The notes beneath the pieces are model-generated. The model did no database searches. It was not told the origin of the DNA and saw only the letters and a list, made by a program, of their open reading frames with translations. Below, one piece after another: positions 1 to 9,376 of a DNA stretch of 64,000 nt (position 1 is its first letter; every line of letters starts with the position of its first letter). A program made the translations under genes and the position numbers. Source of the DNA: Parapedobacter sp035556095 (GTDB lineage Bacteria > Bacteroidota > Bacteroidia > Sphingobacteriales > Sphingobacteriaceae); the NCBI RefSeq assembly GCF_035556095.1, contig NZ_DATMFT010000023.1:1-64000 (forward strand). Direction: 5' to 3'.

Positions 1-350
1 TGTGTCCATGTACCTTGTTTATCGTTCTCGGTGTAAAGGCCCATCTTGAACATGTTGTATGACAATTCATTCTTCGATGGGTCGTAATCTTTGTCACGAT
101 CGCCGTAATACATGTCGTCGGCAAAACTGTGGGGTGTAACGCCCTTACTCGCCACATCCGCATTAATGCCCGTGAACTCAGCAAACACATGGGCTAGCCA
201 CTGTTCGGTATATACCTTGCTTGAAAACACTTTTTCGACCGTAAGGCGGTCTTTGAAATACTGGTCCGATTCGAGGTAATCCTTGTTACAGGAAGAAATG
301 ATGCTTGTGCCAAGCACCATCAATAACATACAATATATCTTCTTTTGCAT
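1..350 (-). CDS. SusD/RagB-family outer-membrane lipoprotein (N-terminal part, cut by window edge)
   Basis: About 116 N-terminal residues are visible, and the gene runs off the window at position 1. The start is the ATG at 350-348. The protein opens with a lipoprotein signal ending in the lipobox IISSC, then NKDYLESDQYF, the usual N-terminal pattern of SusD-like proteins. SusD proteins sit on the cell surface, bind the target glycan or oligosaccharide and form the lid of the SusC channel. The gene starts 12 bp after the stop of the SusC gene on the same strand, the standard susC-susD order. The substrate cannot be read from this fragment. Confidence 0.88.
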   Translation of the reverse strand, partial: MQKKIYCMLLMVLGTSIISSCNKDYLESDQYFKDRLTVEKVFSSKVYTEQWLAHVFAEFTGINADVASKGVTPHSFADDMYYGDRDKDYDPSKNELSYNMFKMGLYTENDKQGTWT

Positions 351-361
351 CGCTTTTGAAC

Positions 362-3300
362 TTAAAGGTTAACACTGATCCCGAGTGTAACGGATTTGGA
401 CGGCGGATAATCTTCTCCCCGCGGCGTAGCCAATTCAGGATCCCAAAGCTTGAATTTTGACCATGTCAATAGGTTGGTGCCTACTACAAAAACCCGGATG
501 TTGTTGGTTTTTATCCGGTTTACCAGCTGCTTGGGAAGCGTGTAGCCAATATCAACCGTTTTGAGGCGGAGATACTGGCCGTTTCGTAGCCAGTATGTTG
601 ATTCCCTGAAGTTATTGGGATTGGCACCAAAACTCAAGCGCGGATAGGAAGCGTTCGGATCTTCGGTAGCGGGATCGCCGGAAATATCAGCGGATATCCA
701 CCGGTTGTCGCCCATCATCCCTTTCATCACTTGCCCCCACTCGCCTTCGCTGAATGCGTAAACGGTTTTGCCAAAAGTAGAGAAGGTTGATTTACCGGCA
801 CCTTGGAGATGCACGTTCACATCCAAGCCTTTCCAACTGGCAGATACGCCAAGTCCATAGATCAGGTTGGGCCGTCTCGTAGCGCCGATAGCCACGCGGT
901 CGCCATCGTCAATCACCCCGTCGCCATTGATGTCCTTATACTTGATATCGCCAGGTTGATAGGGGCCAAACACTTGCGTAGGGCTATTGCGGATATCATC
1001 GTAGTCTTTAAACAAACCCAGGGCCACCAATCCCCTGGCTTGGTCTACACGGTAGCCTTCTGCATTCTGGTAGGCATACACGTTGTTCTCCTCATCCATT
1101 TCCAGAATCTCGTTTTTGCTATAGGTGATGTTACTCCGTGCCGTCAGGTTTACCTCGCCCACTTTCTGTTTGAATTCGAGACGCCCGTCAAAACCACGGG
1201 ATTTTACGGCACCTACGTTGGCCCGCGGGTTACTTTCCAAACCTACCATTTCCGGCAAAAAGTTCCGTTGCATATAAATGCCTGTCCGCTCCTCGTCGAA
1301 GAAGTCGAGGTTGGCAATCACCTTGTCTCTGAAGAGGGCAATATCGAAGCCCAGGTTCTGTTTGACGGCCATTTCCCATGTCACGTAGGGGGAAGCGACC
1401 TGTGCGTACTTCATACCGATAAAAGATCGATCAAAACCATAATCGGCCCATTGGTAACCAGCCTCATTCACCCAGTCGCCATCATCATTGAAATGTCCGT
1501 CTGCGATGGTGTACAAATAAGGGAAGCGTTCACCGCCGCCCAACTGATCATTGCCCACCCTGCCCCATGAATAGCGGATCTTGAACATATCCAACCATGT
1601 TGCATTGTCTTTAATAAACGATTCTTCAGACACATTCCACGCCATAGAGAATGCTGGGAAGAAACCGTATTGTTCGCCTACAGCGAAGTTTTCCGAACCG
1701 TTATAACCGAAATTGAAATCGACGAAATACCGGTAGTTGTAGTTATAAGTAAGACGGCCTGCCAGTCCCTGGTTCCTTCGGGATATCCCATTCTTGATAT
1801 CGCCACCGATACCTATCGTTTCTATATAAGCATCGCGGGTAAACCGGGCCACGGCCCCCACATTATGGTCGCTTGCAATATTCCGGTCGTAATTAATCAT
1901 CACGTCAACGAACTCACGCCTGTTGCCGCTTGAATAGCTGTTCTGAAACATCTCGGCGGGATTAGAAACATGGCTGAACACCAGTTCGCCGTTTTCATTG
2001 CGGGCACGTTCGGCACGCCATTGCTCGGGCCACTTCCGGCGCTCAATGGTGCTTGAGTTGTTCGTATCAAACCCGATGATTCCCCGTGCACGAAGACCCT
2101 TCGTGATGAAGTCAAAATTCTGCTCGATGTCGATGTTGGTTTGTATGTTGTTTCCCCAATTCTCATTGAACCCAGTTTGCGTGGCAACCACCCAAGGATT
2201 CGTTTGATTACCGGTACCAACCGCCGGCACGTAGCCGTTAGAATACATCACCGGCGTGCGTATAGGCGAGTACCCGAAAAGAACACCCCAAAAATCCCCA
2301 TCGCCCAGACCCGGGCTGTTACGCTTACTGAGCGCACCGGAAACACCGACTTTCAGCAGCGTCGACTTGGTGATATCAATATCCGCATTGAGCCGGTAAT
2401 TCCACCGCCGGTAATTGGCATTGGTATTGTAATCGTTCCGCAACGTTTCGTCGATTTTGTACATACCACCTTCATCGACATAGCTACCCGAAGCAAAATA
2501 ACGGGCCGTCGCCCCACCCCCGCTTACATTTACGTTGGCCCGGTAGGTCATGGCGCCATCTTTCAGCAGTAGGTCTTGCCAATTGACATTCGGATATAAA
2601 TCGGGGTCCAGGCCCAACCGCAGGATTTCCAACTCTTCGGGCTGGTAAATCGGCTCGTGGTTGCGGGTAATGCGCGATTCATTAAGTAGGTTCGCGTACG
2701 TAAACCCGTCTTCGAACTCTGGGGTAATGGTACGCGTATTGTAAATGGTCTCGTCCTTAAAGCTGATGTTAATCTTGCCCTCTTTACCACGCTTCGTCGT
2801 AATCAGGATAACACCGTTTGCTCCCCGCGACCCATAAATCGCCGTAACCGCGGCATCTTTCAATACGGTAAAGGTCTCGATATCTTCAATATTGATTTCA
2901 TTCAGGTCGCGTTCGATATTATCGACCAATACCAATGCGCCTGTGCCACCACCGAACGTGGATATCCCACGAATCCAGAATTCTGAAATATTCTTCCCGG
3001 GCTGGCCCGATTGCATCATGGCCAACACGCCCGGCACATTTCCGGCCAAGGCATTTGACAGGCTCGACGTGGGGTTCGATTTCATGTCATTCAGATCTGG
3101 GGTACTCACGGCCCCGGTCATCGTCAACCTTGTCTGCGGGCCGGTACCCGTTACGATGACTTCATCCAATACGCTCATCTCCGACTCTTGGAGCGTTATA
3201 TCGATCACAAAATCATCTTTGATCAGTACTTCTTGTTTGTCGTAGCCGATATACGAGAAGGTCAACTTCTTATAGCGCTCAACCCGAATGCTATATTTAC

Positions 3301-3487
3301 CGTCGTTATCGGTCACCGTTCCCAAGCCGGGGGCATCTGTTACAAAGACACTTACCCCGATTAATGGCGTCTTGTTTTCATCGACCACGACACCACTTAC
3401 GTCGACTATTTCTTGAGCCAGTGTACGTAATGTTACACCGATAAGTAACATACTTATTAATAATAACCTAGTCATCATCTCCTTCAT
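362..3487 (-). CDS. SusC/RagA-type TonB-dependent outer-membrane transporter
   Basis: The 1041-residue protein has the full SusC layout: a signal peptide ending near TLAQ, a carboxypeptidase-regulatory-like beta-sandwich (about 25-110), a TonB box region (DEVIVTGTG), a plug domain (VLVDNIERD, TAIYGSRGANGVILITTKRG) and a 22-strand-type barrel ending in the terminal aromatic motif. It imports a glycan breakdown product across the outer membrane using TonB energy. Its first codons overlap the end of the upstream TIG/NHL gene by 20 bp, so the two are probably translated together. ATGs at 3478 and 3475 are also possible starts; they lie directly after an AAGGAG sequence, which is unusual because this phylum rarely depends on Shine-Dalgarno sites. 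The substrate is unknown; the upstream enzymes suggest a sugar acid or oxidised sugar. Confidence 0.95.
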   Translation of the reverse strand: MKEMMTRLLLISMLLIGVTLRTLAQEIVDVSGVVVDENKTPLIGVSVFVTDAPGLGTVTDNDGKYSIRVERYKKLTFSYIGYDKQEVLIKDDFVIDITLQESEMSVLDEVIVTGTGPQTRLTMTGAVSTPDLNDMKSNPTSSLSNALAGNVPGVLAMMQSGQPGKNISEFWIRGISTFGGGTGALVLVDNIERDLNEINIEDIETFTVLKDAAVTAIYGSRGANGVILITTKRGKEGKINISFKDETIYNTRTITPEFEDGFTYANLLNESRITRNHEPIYQPEELEILRLGLDPDLYPNVNWQDLLLKDGAMTYRANVNVSGGGATARYFASGSYVDEGGMYKIDETLRNDYNTNANYRRWNYRLNADIDITKSTLLKVGVSGALSKRNSPGLGDGDFWGVLFGYSPIRTPVMYSNGYVPAVGTGNQTNPWVVATQTGFNENWGNNIQTNIDIEQNFDFITKGLRARGIIGFDTNNSSTIERRKWPEQWRAERARNENGELVFSHVSNPAEMFQNSYSSGNRREFVDVMINYDRNIASDHNVGAVARFTRDAYIETIGIGGDIKNGISRRNQGLAGRLTYNYNYRYFVDFNFGYNGSENFAVGEQYGFFPAFSMAWNVSEESFIKDNATWLDMFKIRYSWGRVGNDQLGGGERFPYLYTIADGHFNDDGDWVNEAGYQWADYGFDRSFIGMKYAQVASPYVTWEMAVKQNLGFDIALFRDKVIANLDFFDEERTGIYMQRNFLPEMVGLESNPRANVGAVKSRGFDGRLEFKQKVGEVNLTARSNITYSKNEILEMDEENNVYAYQNAEGYRVDQARGLVALGLFKDYDDIRNSPTQVFGPYQPGDIKYKDINGDGVIDDGDRVAIGATRRPNLIYGLGVSASWKGLDVNVHLQGAGKSTFSTFGKTVYAFSEGEWGQVMKGMMGDNRWISADISGDPATEDPNASYPRLSFGANPNNFRESTYWLRNGQYLRLKTVDIGYTLPKQLVNRIKTNNIRVFVVGTNLLTWSKFKLWDPELATPRGEDYPPSKSVTLGISVNL

Positions 3488-4946
3488 TAGTATTGTCTAA
3501 TTGGTTGTCATCCATTTCTTCCAGGGCAATCTTGCGTATCCGGCGGTTATCCTTGTCGCCGATGTAAAAGGCGCCTTCCTCCTCGCTGTAGGCAATGCCC
3601 GTCGGCTGGTTAAACCGCGCTTCCTCTCTTAAATCCCCATCCACATAACCCCACGGGTCATTGTTGATGCTGGAACTTCCTCTTCCAGCAAACGTGGTGA
3701 CACTCCCTTCGGGCGTCAGCGTACGGATCGCGTGGTTATGCTGCTCGGTGAAATAAAAATCATATTCGTCCGGCTTGCCAGCCTCCACGTAATCGGGATT
3801 TTTCACGAATACGCCCTGATAAGGGTTCCGGAGGCGGACCGACGAACCCACGCCATCTTCATAGCCCGCGGCTCTAAGCTGGCCGGCTACCAAATAGGGT
3901 TGGTTAAATTGTTCCTTCTCCCAGTTATAATCCACCCGGAGGATATAGTGCTGGTTAATCACCAGAATGTAAGCATAGTTGCCCGTCGGATGCATAAAAA
4001 TCTTATATTCCCATTGCGGGTCGTGCACCACAAACAAGGTTTCATAATCCTTATCCCCGAGACCCTCTTCAAAATATTTATTCAGGTCGAAGCGGAAAAA
4101 CTGCCCCTTTTCATAACTATTGAAATACATTTCGCCATTCACGGGATGTATGGAGGCACCATTACATTGCCGATACCTGGTCAGTATTTCCCTGTCTTGC
4201 CAATCTTTGTCACGCGACAACCGATAGGTTGCCCGGTCGTTTTCTCCCCCGCGGTCTTCCGCAATAATCATGTGCTGGCCATCAAGCGTAAAATCAATAC
4301 TGCGGGGACGGTCAAAATCGGAACGTTTCTTTGTAACGGTGCTATCCTCGAAATTAATCAGGTAAAGCCCGTTATTAAAATCAAACGTCATCCATAAATG
4401 CTTCGGATTGAGCGGATCGAATTTCATGAAAGACGGCTCCCAAAATCCACTCGCCATTTTCGTCTCATCGGGATCTTTAAATTTCCCATCCTTCCACGGC
4501 TCGTCACCGCGATCGTTGCGATATCCGATAACCGTAGACACGACCATCTTACGCTGGTAGTCAAACGCCTGCGGGGATTTACCGATCACCTGCTTACTGT
4601 CATCCGACACACGCACTTCGATGTCGCCGCTGAATGCTTGCCGGGGAACCAAACAGTAGAGGGATTCGCCCCGCACATTGATTACTTTCGCTTGTTTCCC
4701 GCCGATAAATACCGACACCTTTTCCGGATCATCCCCGAAGTTCTCACCATAGATCACAAGGCGTTGCCCCATTCCCCCCGATTTGGGATTAAAATCGGAT
4801 ACGACCACCGGCTTGGATGGGTCGAACGGCTGAACGGCTTCGACGGTGGGATCATTATCCTTACAACCACCAAAGCTAAGTACGATAAAGGCCGCTATCA
4901 TCACGCATAGTGGCTTTTTATCACGTGTTCTCATTTTCACTTTCAT
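3468..4946 (-). CDS. Surface lipoprotein with IPT/TIG domain and NHL-type propeller
   Basis: The protein has 492 residues. After the lipoprotein signal (lipobox FGGC) comes an IPT/TIG immunoglobulin-like domain (about 45-130: VVSDFNPKSGGMGQRLVIYG, IEVRVSDDS). The rest is a beta-propeller of NHL-like repeats, for example NQPTGIAYSEEEGAFYIGD followed by NRRIRKI near the C-terminus. Such proteins are common companions of SusC/SusD pairs and are thought to act as surface glycan-binding or scaffolding proteins. Here it lies first in the SusC-SusD unit, whereas accessory binding proteins usually follow SusD. It overlaps the SusC gene by 20 bp. ATG at 4934 is an alternative start. No catalytic motif was recognised. 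Confidence 0.85.
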   Translation of the reverse strand: MKVKMRTRDKKPLCVMIAAFIVLSFGGCKDNDPTVEAVQPFDPSKPVVVSDFNPKSGGMGQRLVIYGENFGDDPEKVSVFIGGKQAKVINVRGESLYCLVPRQAFSGDIEVRVSDDSKQVIGKSPQAFDYQRKMVVSTVIGYRNDRGDEPWKDGKFKDPDETKMASGFWEPSFMKFDPLNPKHLWMTFDFNNGLYLINFEDSTVTKKRSDFDRPRSIDFTLDGQHMIIAEDRGGENDRATYRLSRDKDWQDREILTRYRQCNGASIHPVNGEMYFNSYEKGQFFRFDLNKYFEEGLGDKDYETLFVVHDPQWEYKIFMHPTGNYAYILVINQHYILRVDYNWEKEQFNQPYLVAGQLRAAGYEDGVGSSVRLRNPYQGVFVKNPDYVEAGKPDEYDFYFTEQHNHAIRTLTPEGSVTTFAGRGSSSINNDPWGYVDGDLREEARFNQPTGIAYSEEEGAFYIGDKDNRRIRKIALEEMDDNQLDNTNEGDDD

Positions 4947-5344
4947 AGAATTAATTGTTGGTTAACATTCATTTTCAATAATTTACGATACCGTAAGTGG
5001 CTACAAAAAAGTCATGGCGACCGCTATACCATGGTGTATTGAATACATGGCATTCCTCCCGAGGGAGGCTCTGAACTACATCTTAATAAACGCGGTCGCT
5101 ACGGATGCTGATAATTGGTATGACCTTGATGGTCATTAGTCTGGCGGAAGAACCCTCCTATGGTATTTCCGACCAACATGCCCTAACACTATTGCAAGGA
5201 AAGCTGTACTCATCGGTCTGTTACTTTATTTTACTGTTATAATTGTATCGATTAATTCTACACTCAACTGTTCGCTTATATTGATTTAGCTAAATCGGTT
5301 TATTAACTGGGTACAAGATAACCATCGGTACCCCGTTGCCGTGG
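4947..5344. other. 398-bp gap with several inverted repeats; probable leader of the TIG/SusC/SusD unit
   Basis: No gene was recognised here. Several inverted repeats lie close together: GCGACCGC (5017-5024) with GCGGTCGC (5092-5099), the 8-bp palindrome ACCATGGT (5028-5035), CCTCC-CGAG-GGAGG (5055-5068) and ATGACC-TTGAT-GGTCAT (5120-5136). The first pair could enclose the next two as a branched RNA structure. No exact TAnnTTTG box was found on the minus strand. The gap separates the enzyme genes upstream from the uptake genes downstream, so it may hold a second promoter or a processed or attenuating leader. This is inference. Confidence 0.4.
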
Positions 5345-6553
5345 CTACCTCAGCAATTCCAACCCAAATCCCGGGGCAGTTGGTGGGATTAGGTGCCCAT
5401 CTTTGATCGTATATCCACTGAGGTCGATATCGTCCGAGGTACTGGTCACCCCTTCAATCGTCACCGTGTTTCCCAAGCCGCCGGCCATATGTGCAGTATA
5501 GTAGGTTTTGAGCAGCGAACCCCAGGCGTGCGGAGAAGCCTGGACCCCGTATTGCACCAGCTTCGGCATGAGCTTCCGCCAATTGGTGAACCCAAGGCCC
5601 TCGATATCGGAGATGTGCACATCCATCAGTTTCTGCTGCATCAGTTCGTCCAATAAGACGGGGTCAGGGTCAGCTTCGCCCTCTGCGAGCAGGCTCTGCA
5701 CGTTGGCCTTTGCCATCCAGTCACGAAGTTTCCGGTAGTCGGCTATGGTTTCATGAAACGGTTCTTCGATCCAGAACAACGGTGTATCACCGATCCCTTC
5801 GAGATATGCGGTAAATTCATTCACCGTAAAACCGTTGTTGCCATCCACCAGTATCTCACAATCGGGAAAAGCTGCCGCGACTTGCTTAGTTACCGCTATA
5901 TCCCGGGCCAGCCCCTCTTTTTGAGCCATCCAACGATGCCCCCGGCCGATCTTAAGCTTGAATTGCCGATAGCCGTATTCATAATCGTAACGGCAATTTG
6001 CAAGTACCTTATCGATACCGCCCGGCGCATGGGACGGTTCGAGGTCATCGAAATAAATCATGCCGCTGTAGTACTTTGTCGTAAACGGCTTTTCTCGGCC
6101 CAACAACGCATATACCGGTTTATTCAGCGCCACGCCCGCAAGGTCATGCAACGCGATATCGAAGGGGAGGTAGCGATCGTCCGTGATGCCCACATCGACG
6201 TGGAACACGTCTGATATTTTCTTACCTACCAATTCAGGAACCAAACGTTGGGCACCATCGCGGCCGCCCCGTAGGGAAGCCCAACCCTTAGCACCCTTAT
6301 CGGTAGTGATGGTGCATATTCCGATACGTGGTCCATAGCCATGTACGTCCAGCCGCGCATTTTTCCCCACAAACCGCGGGTATTGCATGCGTACGTCATC
6401 AAATGTTACCGATTGTATGGTATGGTAGGCCAGTTCGTCTTGCATGCGTGATGCACGCGACACGCCGCGGAATACCCCGCCAAAAGCTGTCTGTGATAAT
6501 ACACCGGCTGCCACCCCCGTGTTTAACATGTAAATGAATTCCCTTCGTCTCAT
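5345..6553 (-). CDS. Tat-exported enolase-superfamily enzyme (mandelate racemase/muconate lactonizing type)
   Basis: The 402-residue protein starts with a twin-arginine-type signal (MRRREFIYML, hydrophobic stretch to about residue 30), so it probably works in the periplasm. The enolase-superfamily active site is complete by inspection: the KxK motif (K199, K201), metal ligands D237, E263/E264 and E291, and the Asp-His pair D316 and H342 of the mandelate racemase subgroup. Members of this subgroup abstract the proton alpha to a carboxylate and usually dehydrate or epimerise sugar acids. It follows an epimerase-like gene and a Gfo/Idh gene by short gaps, which supports a sugar-acid pathway. A folded, exported enolase is unusual because most acid-sugar dehydratases are cytoplasmic. 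The substrate is not deducible. Confidence 0.88.
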   Translation of the reverse strand: MRRREFIYMLNTGVAAGVLSQTAFGGVFRGVSRASRMQDELAYHTIQSVTFDDVRMQYPRFVGKNARLDVHGYGPRIGICTITTDKGAKGWASLRGGRDGAQRLVPELVGKKISDVFHVDVGITDDRYLPFDIALHDLAGVALNKPVYALLGREKPFTTKYYSGMIYFDDLEPSHAPGGIDKVLANCRYDYEYGYRQFKLKIGRGHRWMAQKEGLARDIAVTKQVAAAFPDCEILVDGNNGFTVNEFTAYLEGIGDTPLFWIEEPFHETIADYRKLRDWMAKANVQSLLAEGEADPDPVLLDELMQQKLMDVHISDIEGLGFTNWRKLMPKLVQYGVQASPHAWGSLLKTYYTAHMAGGLGNTVTIEGVTSTSDDIDLSGYTIKDGHLIPPTAPGFGLELLR

Positions 6554-6601
6554 AATTTGGTGTGTTAAATGGTTATTTCTTTACATTGTATTTTCTATCA
6601 A

Positions 6602-7456
6602 TCACTCATCATCAACAAAAGTCTTCTTTAAAAATGCAAACCCTTCCGCTGCCAATTCATCCGCGCTGTTGGCCAATGGCCGCCAAATGCTAGCTGCTCG
6701 GGCCAGTTCTTTGGAAGGGGCACCGAAAGTTTCAATCACCAGGCTTCCTCCGTAATCGATGCTGCGAAGCGCATCCCGTATACCCAGCCAATCCAGGTGT
6801 CCCGTTCCGGGTGTTCCGCGATCGTTCTCATTGGCTTGGATATGGACAAGCCGATCACCCAACTTGACAATACTTGCGGGGATATTTTTTTCCTCGATGT
6901 TACTATGGAACGTATCTAATAAAATCTTGAGGAACGGGCTATCCAGCTCGTCTACGATTGCTATGGCTTGGTCTACTGTATTAACCATATCGGTCTCAAA
7001 ACGATTTAGCGGTTCCAGTGCCAACGTGACGCCAAGCCGCTCTGCCCTGCGGATAGCCTGATAGAGGTTTTCTTGGCACCACTCCCTTTCCTGAACCTTC
7101 TGCTCGGCAGAAACCAACCGGGTTTTACCCACTGCCGAATAAAGTGGCCCACCAAACACAGGACTTTCAAAATCGTTTGCAATTTCCAAACAGTCAATGA
7201 TATAGGAAAGCCCGTTCGCCCGGATTTCTGACCGCTCACTGGAAATATCACGATCCATACCGAAGGCCCCACTTACTGTCACGTTCAAACCCAGCTCACG
7301 GCTGACCTTCTTCAAAGCTACCCAATCAATCAGATCGCGGTCTTCCACAGCGATTTCTATGACATCGTATCCGATGTCTTTTGCTTTATGCAAAATATCG
7401 AACGATGCCGTTGAAAACGGTGAAACCCAAACGAACGTGCTAATTCCTATATGCAT
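6602..7456 (-). CDS. Sugar isomerase/epimerase, D-tagatose/D-psicose 3-epimerase-like TIM barrel
   Basis: The 284-residue protein has no signal peptide, so it is cytoplasmic. It has the xylose-isomerase-like TIM barrel fold of ketose 3-epimerases. Metal ligands are visible at E148 (ALEPLNRFETD), D181 (LLDTFHSNIEE), H205 (LVHIQANENDRG) and E242 (LVIETFG), matching the E/D/H/E set of the D-tagatose 3-epimerase family. H184 and R213 are at the substrate-contact positions. Related barrels in glycoside-oxidation clusters act on 3-keto sugars, so an isomerase or lyase role on a keto sugar is also possible. It lies in a tight same-strand set between the enolase-type and Gfo/Idh genes. Confidence 0.85.
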   Translation of the reverse strand: MHIGISTFVWVSPFSTASFDILHKAKDIGYDVIEIAVEDRDLIDWVALKKVSRELGLNVTVSGAFGMDRDISSERSEIRANGLSYIIDCLEIANDFESPVFGGPLYSAVGKTRLVSAEQKVQEREWCQENLYQAIRRAERLGVTLALEPLNRFETDMVNTVDQAIAIVDELDSPFLKILLDTFHSNIEEKNIPASIVKLGDRLVHIQANENDRGTPGTGHLDWLGIRDALRSIDYGGSLVIETFGAPSKELARAASIWRPLANSADELAAEGFAFLKKTFVDDE

Positions 7457-7492
7457 TATTATAAACCAACCTAACTAAAAAACTCGCTTAAC

Positions 7493-8602
7493 TTATTCAA
7501 AACTGGGGATTTCGACCCTGGCACCGCCCTTCATAGCCGATTCGTGGGCGCAGATACCTGCACATGTGTAGTTTGCTGCGAGCGCCGCATCTACCGCTGA
7601 ATCCCGGCCTTCCACGATTGCAGCGACGAATTCCTGCACCAAGTGGGGATGAGAACCCCCGTGCCCCGCTCCCTGAAGGAACGACACGTGGTTAGGGTCG
7701 TCAATTCGTTCGCGTTTGGTAAAGTCAGCAATCTCAGGTATCAACAATTCATCGGTATCAGGCACGTCGATACGCCGTGCATTCTCGCCCCCGTCGAATA
7801 TCACGTGTTCCTCGTCTTGCAGTTGTTCCCACTCAAAAGACATTTTCGTTCCGTATACATCATAACTTTCGCGATACTGCCTTACCACATCAAAGAGCGA
7901 ACGGGTAGCCTCTGCAACCACATCGGAGTCTTTCAGTTTAAACGTAGCGGTCTCTACCGCATAGGGTGCATTGTAACGGCTCGCCAAATCGTCTGACAGC
8001 CGGCCCGAACCGTGGCAAACCACTGATTCGGCGATGGTGTTGTTGATGCGCAATAGTGGTGAAATGGCATGTGTACCGTTCAACATAGGTGGGTAACCCT
8101 TCCAATACTCAGCCCAGCCTTCCATGCTCATATCTTGGATGTGCGATCCCCGGACAAACTGGATTTTACCGAGTTTTCCGGTTTCGGCTAATTTCAAACC
8201 ATAAAGGAACTCACGGGTGTATAGGGCGGTCTCCATCATCATATAAACCTTGCCCGATTTGCGCTTCGCAGCAACAATCGCTTCGCAGTCTTCCACCGTC
8301 ATCGCCATGGGTATGGTACAGGCCGTATGCTTATTCGCATTTAACGAGGCCAATGTCATCCGGGCGTGCTCCGGTACCGGCGTTACTACGTGGATCGCAT
8401 CGACATCATCGCGCTTCACAACTTCTTCGAAATCGGTGAAGACCAAATCATCATCGAGGTTGAATTTTGTTTTCAGCTCGTTAAGTGTATTTTCGTTGCG
8501 TGTGCAAATCCCGACAGCTTTGATATTCGGATGCTTTTGATAGATGGGTATGAATTCTTTCCCAAAACCCATTCCTACGATAACGACAGTGATTTGTGAC
8601 AT
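7493..8602 (-). CDS. Gfo/Idh/MocA-family NAD(P)-dependent oxidoreductase
   Basis: The 369-residue cytoplasmic protein starts with a Rossmann fold (TVVIVGMGFG, residues 5-14) and continues into the Gfo/Idh/MocA C-terminal alpha/beta domain. These enzymes oxidise or reduce sugar hydroxyls, including conversion of disaccharides to 3-keto derivatives (ThuB type). The usual EKP motif, whose Lys takes part in catalysis, is replaced by TIP (T96-I97-P98) in CTIPMAMT. This substitution occurs in a distinct branch of the family, so chemistry or substrate may differ. The gene stands next to a ThuA-domain gene, as in trehalose-utilisation type clusters, and before a keto-sugar-epimerase-like gene. The exact substrate is unknown. 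Confidence 0.87.
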   Translation of the reverse strand: MSQITVVIVGMGFGKEFIPIYQKHPNIKAVGICTRNENTLNELKTKFNLDDDLVFTDFEEVVKRDDVDAIHVVTPVPEHARMTLASLNANKHTACTIPMAMTVEDCEAIVAAKRKSGKVYMMMETALYTREFLYGLKLAETGKLGKIQFVRGSHIQDMSMEGWAEYWKGYPPMLNGTHAISPLLRINNTIAESVVCHGSGRLSDDLASRYNAPYAVETATFKLKDSDVVAEATRSLFDVVRQYRESYDVYGTKMSFEWEQLQDEEHVIFDGGENARRIDVPDTDELLIPEIADFTKRERIDDPNHVSFLQGAGHGGSHPHLVQEFVAAIVEGRDSAVDAALAANYTCAGICAHESAMKGGARVEIPSFE

Positions 8603-8637
8603 GTTCTGATCTTGTTTTTAGCTATTTATATCTTTAT

Positions 8638-9351
8638 TTATTCGTTTGCAACCCAGTTGACGGCGTTAATCAACAATTTCTTGTATGCTTCATGCTGATG
8701 GCTATGCTCGTCGTGGCCCAATGTGATCCCGGCGATTTTCGCTTTGCGATGCTTTACCGTGAAAACGACGGGATAAACCGCGTCGGTTTCGATTGATTGG
8801 CCAATGACCAACACCTCAATGCCCTTGGCTGCCGGGTCTGGCACGTGGCGGTATAATTCGTCTTTGAACCCGAACTTTGCCGGTACGCCCTGCGTAATGG
8901 GGTGTGCGGGATTGACTACATAGTCTTTAAACTCCTGGAATGTTTCGTGGCTTCTGCTGCCCCCACCCACATAATTGAGGTTATATGCGGGCCAATCTTC
9001 CCAATTGTACCATACCGCGGCATGCAGCAGCAGCAACCCATGGCCTTTTTCGACAAATTTGGTGATTGCGGCCTGGCCTTGGGCATTGATTGGTTGGTTA
9101 TTGGTAAGTACCAAAAGGTCTGTCTGTTTTAGATAAGCCGGTATCGAGTCGGTCTGCTCGGTGTAGGTAACGCTATATTTACCTGTTGACTCGATGGTCT
9201 TTTTGTCCTCTTGTCCATACCACCGGGCGAAATCATGGGAGCCGCCGCCGCCCACCATCAAAATCCGGATGGGCTTGTTCTGCCCGAGTGCGTGGCCCGC
9301 GGTAATGAGCAATAATGCCAATCCCGCTAACAGTTTCATCGTGTTGTCCAT
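8638..9351 (-). CDS. Exported ThuA-domain protein
   Basis: The 237-residue protein carries a cleavable signal peptide (to about GHALGQ) and one ThuA-like domain with class-I-glutamine-amidotransferase-like fold. Recognisable family features are ILMVGGGGSHDF, LLLLHAAVWYNW, HPITQGVP, KDELYRH and TLGHD. ThuA proteins act with ThuB-type Gfo/Idh enzymes in the breakdown of 3-keto disaccharides, though their chemistry is poorly defined. The signal peptide puts this one in the periplasm while the adjacent Gfo/Idh protein lacks one, so they may not meet directly. ATG at 9339 is an equally good start. Confidence 0.87.
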   Translation of the reverse strand: MDNTMKLLAGLALLLITAGHALGQNKPIRILMVGGGGSHDFARWYGQEDKKTIESTGKYSVTYTEQTDSIPAYLKQTDLLVLTNNQPINAQGQAAITKFVEKGHGLLLLHAAVWYNWEDWPAYNLNYVGGGSRSHETFQEFKDYVVNPAHPITQGVPAKFGFKDELYRHVPDPAAKGIEVLVIGQSIETDAVYPVVFTVKHRKAKIAGITLGHDEHSHQHEAYKKLLINAVNWVANE

Positions 9352-9376
9352 ATGTTACTCTATTTTTGTTCTATCG

